Shown: one piece after another, positions 5,391-6,098 of the stretch
Position numbering within the stretch: the stretch's first letter is position 1
Layout of the letters: each line of letters begins with the position of its first letter
Source of the DNA: an uncultured Clostridia bacterium
GTDB taxonomy: Bacteria > Bacillota > Clostridia > RGIG6154
Length of the DNA: 6,098 nt
Direction of reading: 5' to 3'
NCBI GenBank assembly: GCA_934446135.1
Contig: CAKSDT010000102.1
Span: 1 to 6,098 of the forward strand
Made by a program: the position numbers and the translations under genes
The notes under the pieces: generated by a model
Told to the model about the DNA's origin: nothing
The model's database searches: none
Seen by the model: the letters and a program-made list of their open reading frames with translations, nothing else

Positions 5391-6098
5391 CTATGACAAT
5401 ATATATACTGTTGCAGTTCTTCTTCCGAAACTCATACATTCGGCACGGGTATTAAAGAACAAATCAATCTTATTTCCCCTTATAGCACCGCCGGTATCTC
5501 CGGCAACCGCTTCACCGTAAGTCCAACTTCCGTCGGGAGCCGCAATATAAAGTCTTGTTCCGAGCGGAATAACCCTTGGGTCAACTGCAATGACACCGTA
5601 AGCCGCCCTCATTCCTGACGCCGTTATTCCATATCCTCTGTCCCCAGGTCTCTTTCCGCAACTTTCATATGACAGATCATACGCAGTTGCCGAAACTGTT
5701 ATTGCTCTTGAATATCCCAACTGTCTGCCGTCAGATGTTGTAATTACATCACCGGTAACATTTGCCGTACCATATACAGGTGATGCCGCAGGCTGTGATG
5801 CCGCAGGCTGACTCTGTGCTTCTTCGCCTGCCTTTTTTTCAGTCTTAACAGGCTTTGTTCCAACTTTTAAAATTTTATCAACCGGTTTTTCGGTTACAAC
5901 TTCTTTAGTTAAAATTTTAGATACTTCCTTGCCGTTTTCGTATCTTATGATATACTCTCTTTCAGCTTTGCCTTTTTTCCCTTTGTTTACTACCTCGACA
6001 CTGTTAGCACCCATAGATTTGTCCTCGACATACAAAGTATCATTTTCAATATCTTCGGTGACTGTAGTTATTTCAGTTTTGTATGCTACAGTTTCAAG
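5391..6098 (-). CDS. Cell-wall protein with G5 and 3D domains (YabE-like), C-terminal 235 residues
   Basis: The reading frame is open to the right edge, so this is the C-terminal part of a longer gene. The TTG at 6035-6033, which could pass for a start, lies inside the G5 domain and has in-frame coding sequence upstream. In-window residues about 2-81 form a G5 domain: ETVAYKTEITTVTEDIEN, then a lysine/glycine turn, YIIRYENGKEVSK and a closing VGT. G5 domains are thought to bind wall sugars. A proline/alanine/glutamine linker (about 82-115) follows. The 3D domain occupies about 137-235 and has its three conserved aspartates: D173 (AVDP), D201 (AGDTGG) and D212 (KIDLF). Its fold is a double-psi barrel related to the MltA lytic transglycosylase, and D212 is the likely catalytic residue by analogy. 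In YabE-type proteins a signal peptide and DUF348 repeats precede G5; these would lie outside the window. Expected role: secreted peptidoglycan-modifying enzyme. Confidence 0.9.
   Translation of the reverse strand, partial: LETVAYKTEITTVTEDIENDTLYVEDKSMGANSVEVVNKGKKGKAEREYIIRYENGKEVSKILTKEVVTEKPVDKILKVGTKPVKTEKKAGEEAQSQPAASQPAASPVYGTANVTGDVITTSDGRQLGYSRAITVSATAYDLSYESCGKRPGDRGYGITASGMRAAYGVIAVDPRVIPLGTRLYIAAPDGSWTYGEAVAGDTGGAIRGNKIDLFFNTRAECMSFGRRTATVYILS
5781..5810 (-). repeat. Perfect 15-bp tandem duplication in the G5-3D linker
   Basis: Two identical adjacent copies of tgatgccgcaggctg (plus strand, 5781-5795 and 5796-5810) encode SQPAA twice between the G5 and 3D domains. Identity at every base, including synonymous positions, suggests a recent duplication. 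The unit is a multiple of three, so copy-number change alters linker length without disrupting the frame. Confidence 0.85.

Noticed and set aside
5358..5396. SD-like AGGAGGTG on the plus strand followed by an ATG at 5393
   Set aside because: The purine run is one arm of the terminator stem, the ATG is 28 bases away, and the frame that follows runs antisense through the conserved 3D domain.

Overview
The window looks like chromosomal DNA from a low-GC Gram-positive bacterium, most likely a clostridial Firmicute. The base composition is AT-rich, the Shine-Dalgarno (SD) sequences are strong, the promoters match sigma-A, and the proteins are Firmicutes-type. All recognisable genes lie on the minus strand, so transcription runs from the right end of the window to the left. 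I see no tRNA, rRNA, insertion sequence, CRISPR array or phage gene.

Layout in transcription order (right to left). (1) 6098-5391: the C-terminal part of a wall-associated protein with a G5 domain and a 3D domain (YabE-like), entering from the right edge and closed by a clear intrinsic terminator at 5379-5348. (2) A sigma-A-type promoter at 5318-5290 starts what looks like one operon. The operon runs from a PucR/CdaR-type helix-turn-helix regulator (5250-4219) to ftsE (4208-3522), ftsX (3532-2651, overlapping ftsE by 11 bases) and a secreted coiled-coil M23 murein endopeptidase (2632-1487). After a 126-base gap with predicted stem-loops comes an S41 carboxyl-terminal processing protease (1360-227). 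(3) A well-formed extended -10 promoter at 167-139 and a strong SD precede the first 31 codons of class II fructose-1,6-bisphosphate aldolase (fba), which leaves at the left edge.

The core is a cell-wall hydrolysis module. FtsE (cytoplasmic ATPase) and FtsX (membrane protein) are known in several phyla to pass ATP-driven changes across the membrane to a coiled-coil hydrolase or hydrolase activator (EnvC, CwlO, PcsB, RipC). Here the candidate partner is encoded directly downstream. It combines a PcsB-like coiled coil with an M23 domain whose zinc-site residues are intact, so it is probably an enzyme and not only an activator. The S41 protease that follows may process or degrade extracytoplasmic wall enzymes, possibly this one. 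The upstream G5-3D protein also belongs to wall remodelling.

Nothing here is a clearly unprecedented system. The points most worth a second look are the regulator at the head of the ftsEX transcript, the active-looking M23 partner, the co-encoded S41 protease, and the structured M23-S41 gap. Three start codons were moved or confirmed from SD evidence: regulator at 5250, ftsX at 3532, and GTG at 2632 for the M23 gene.
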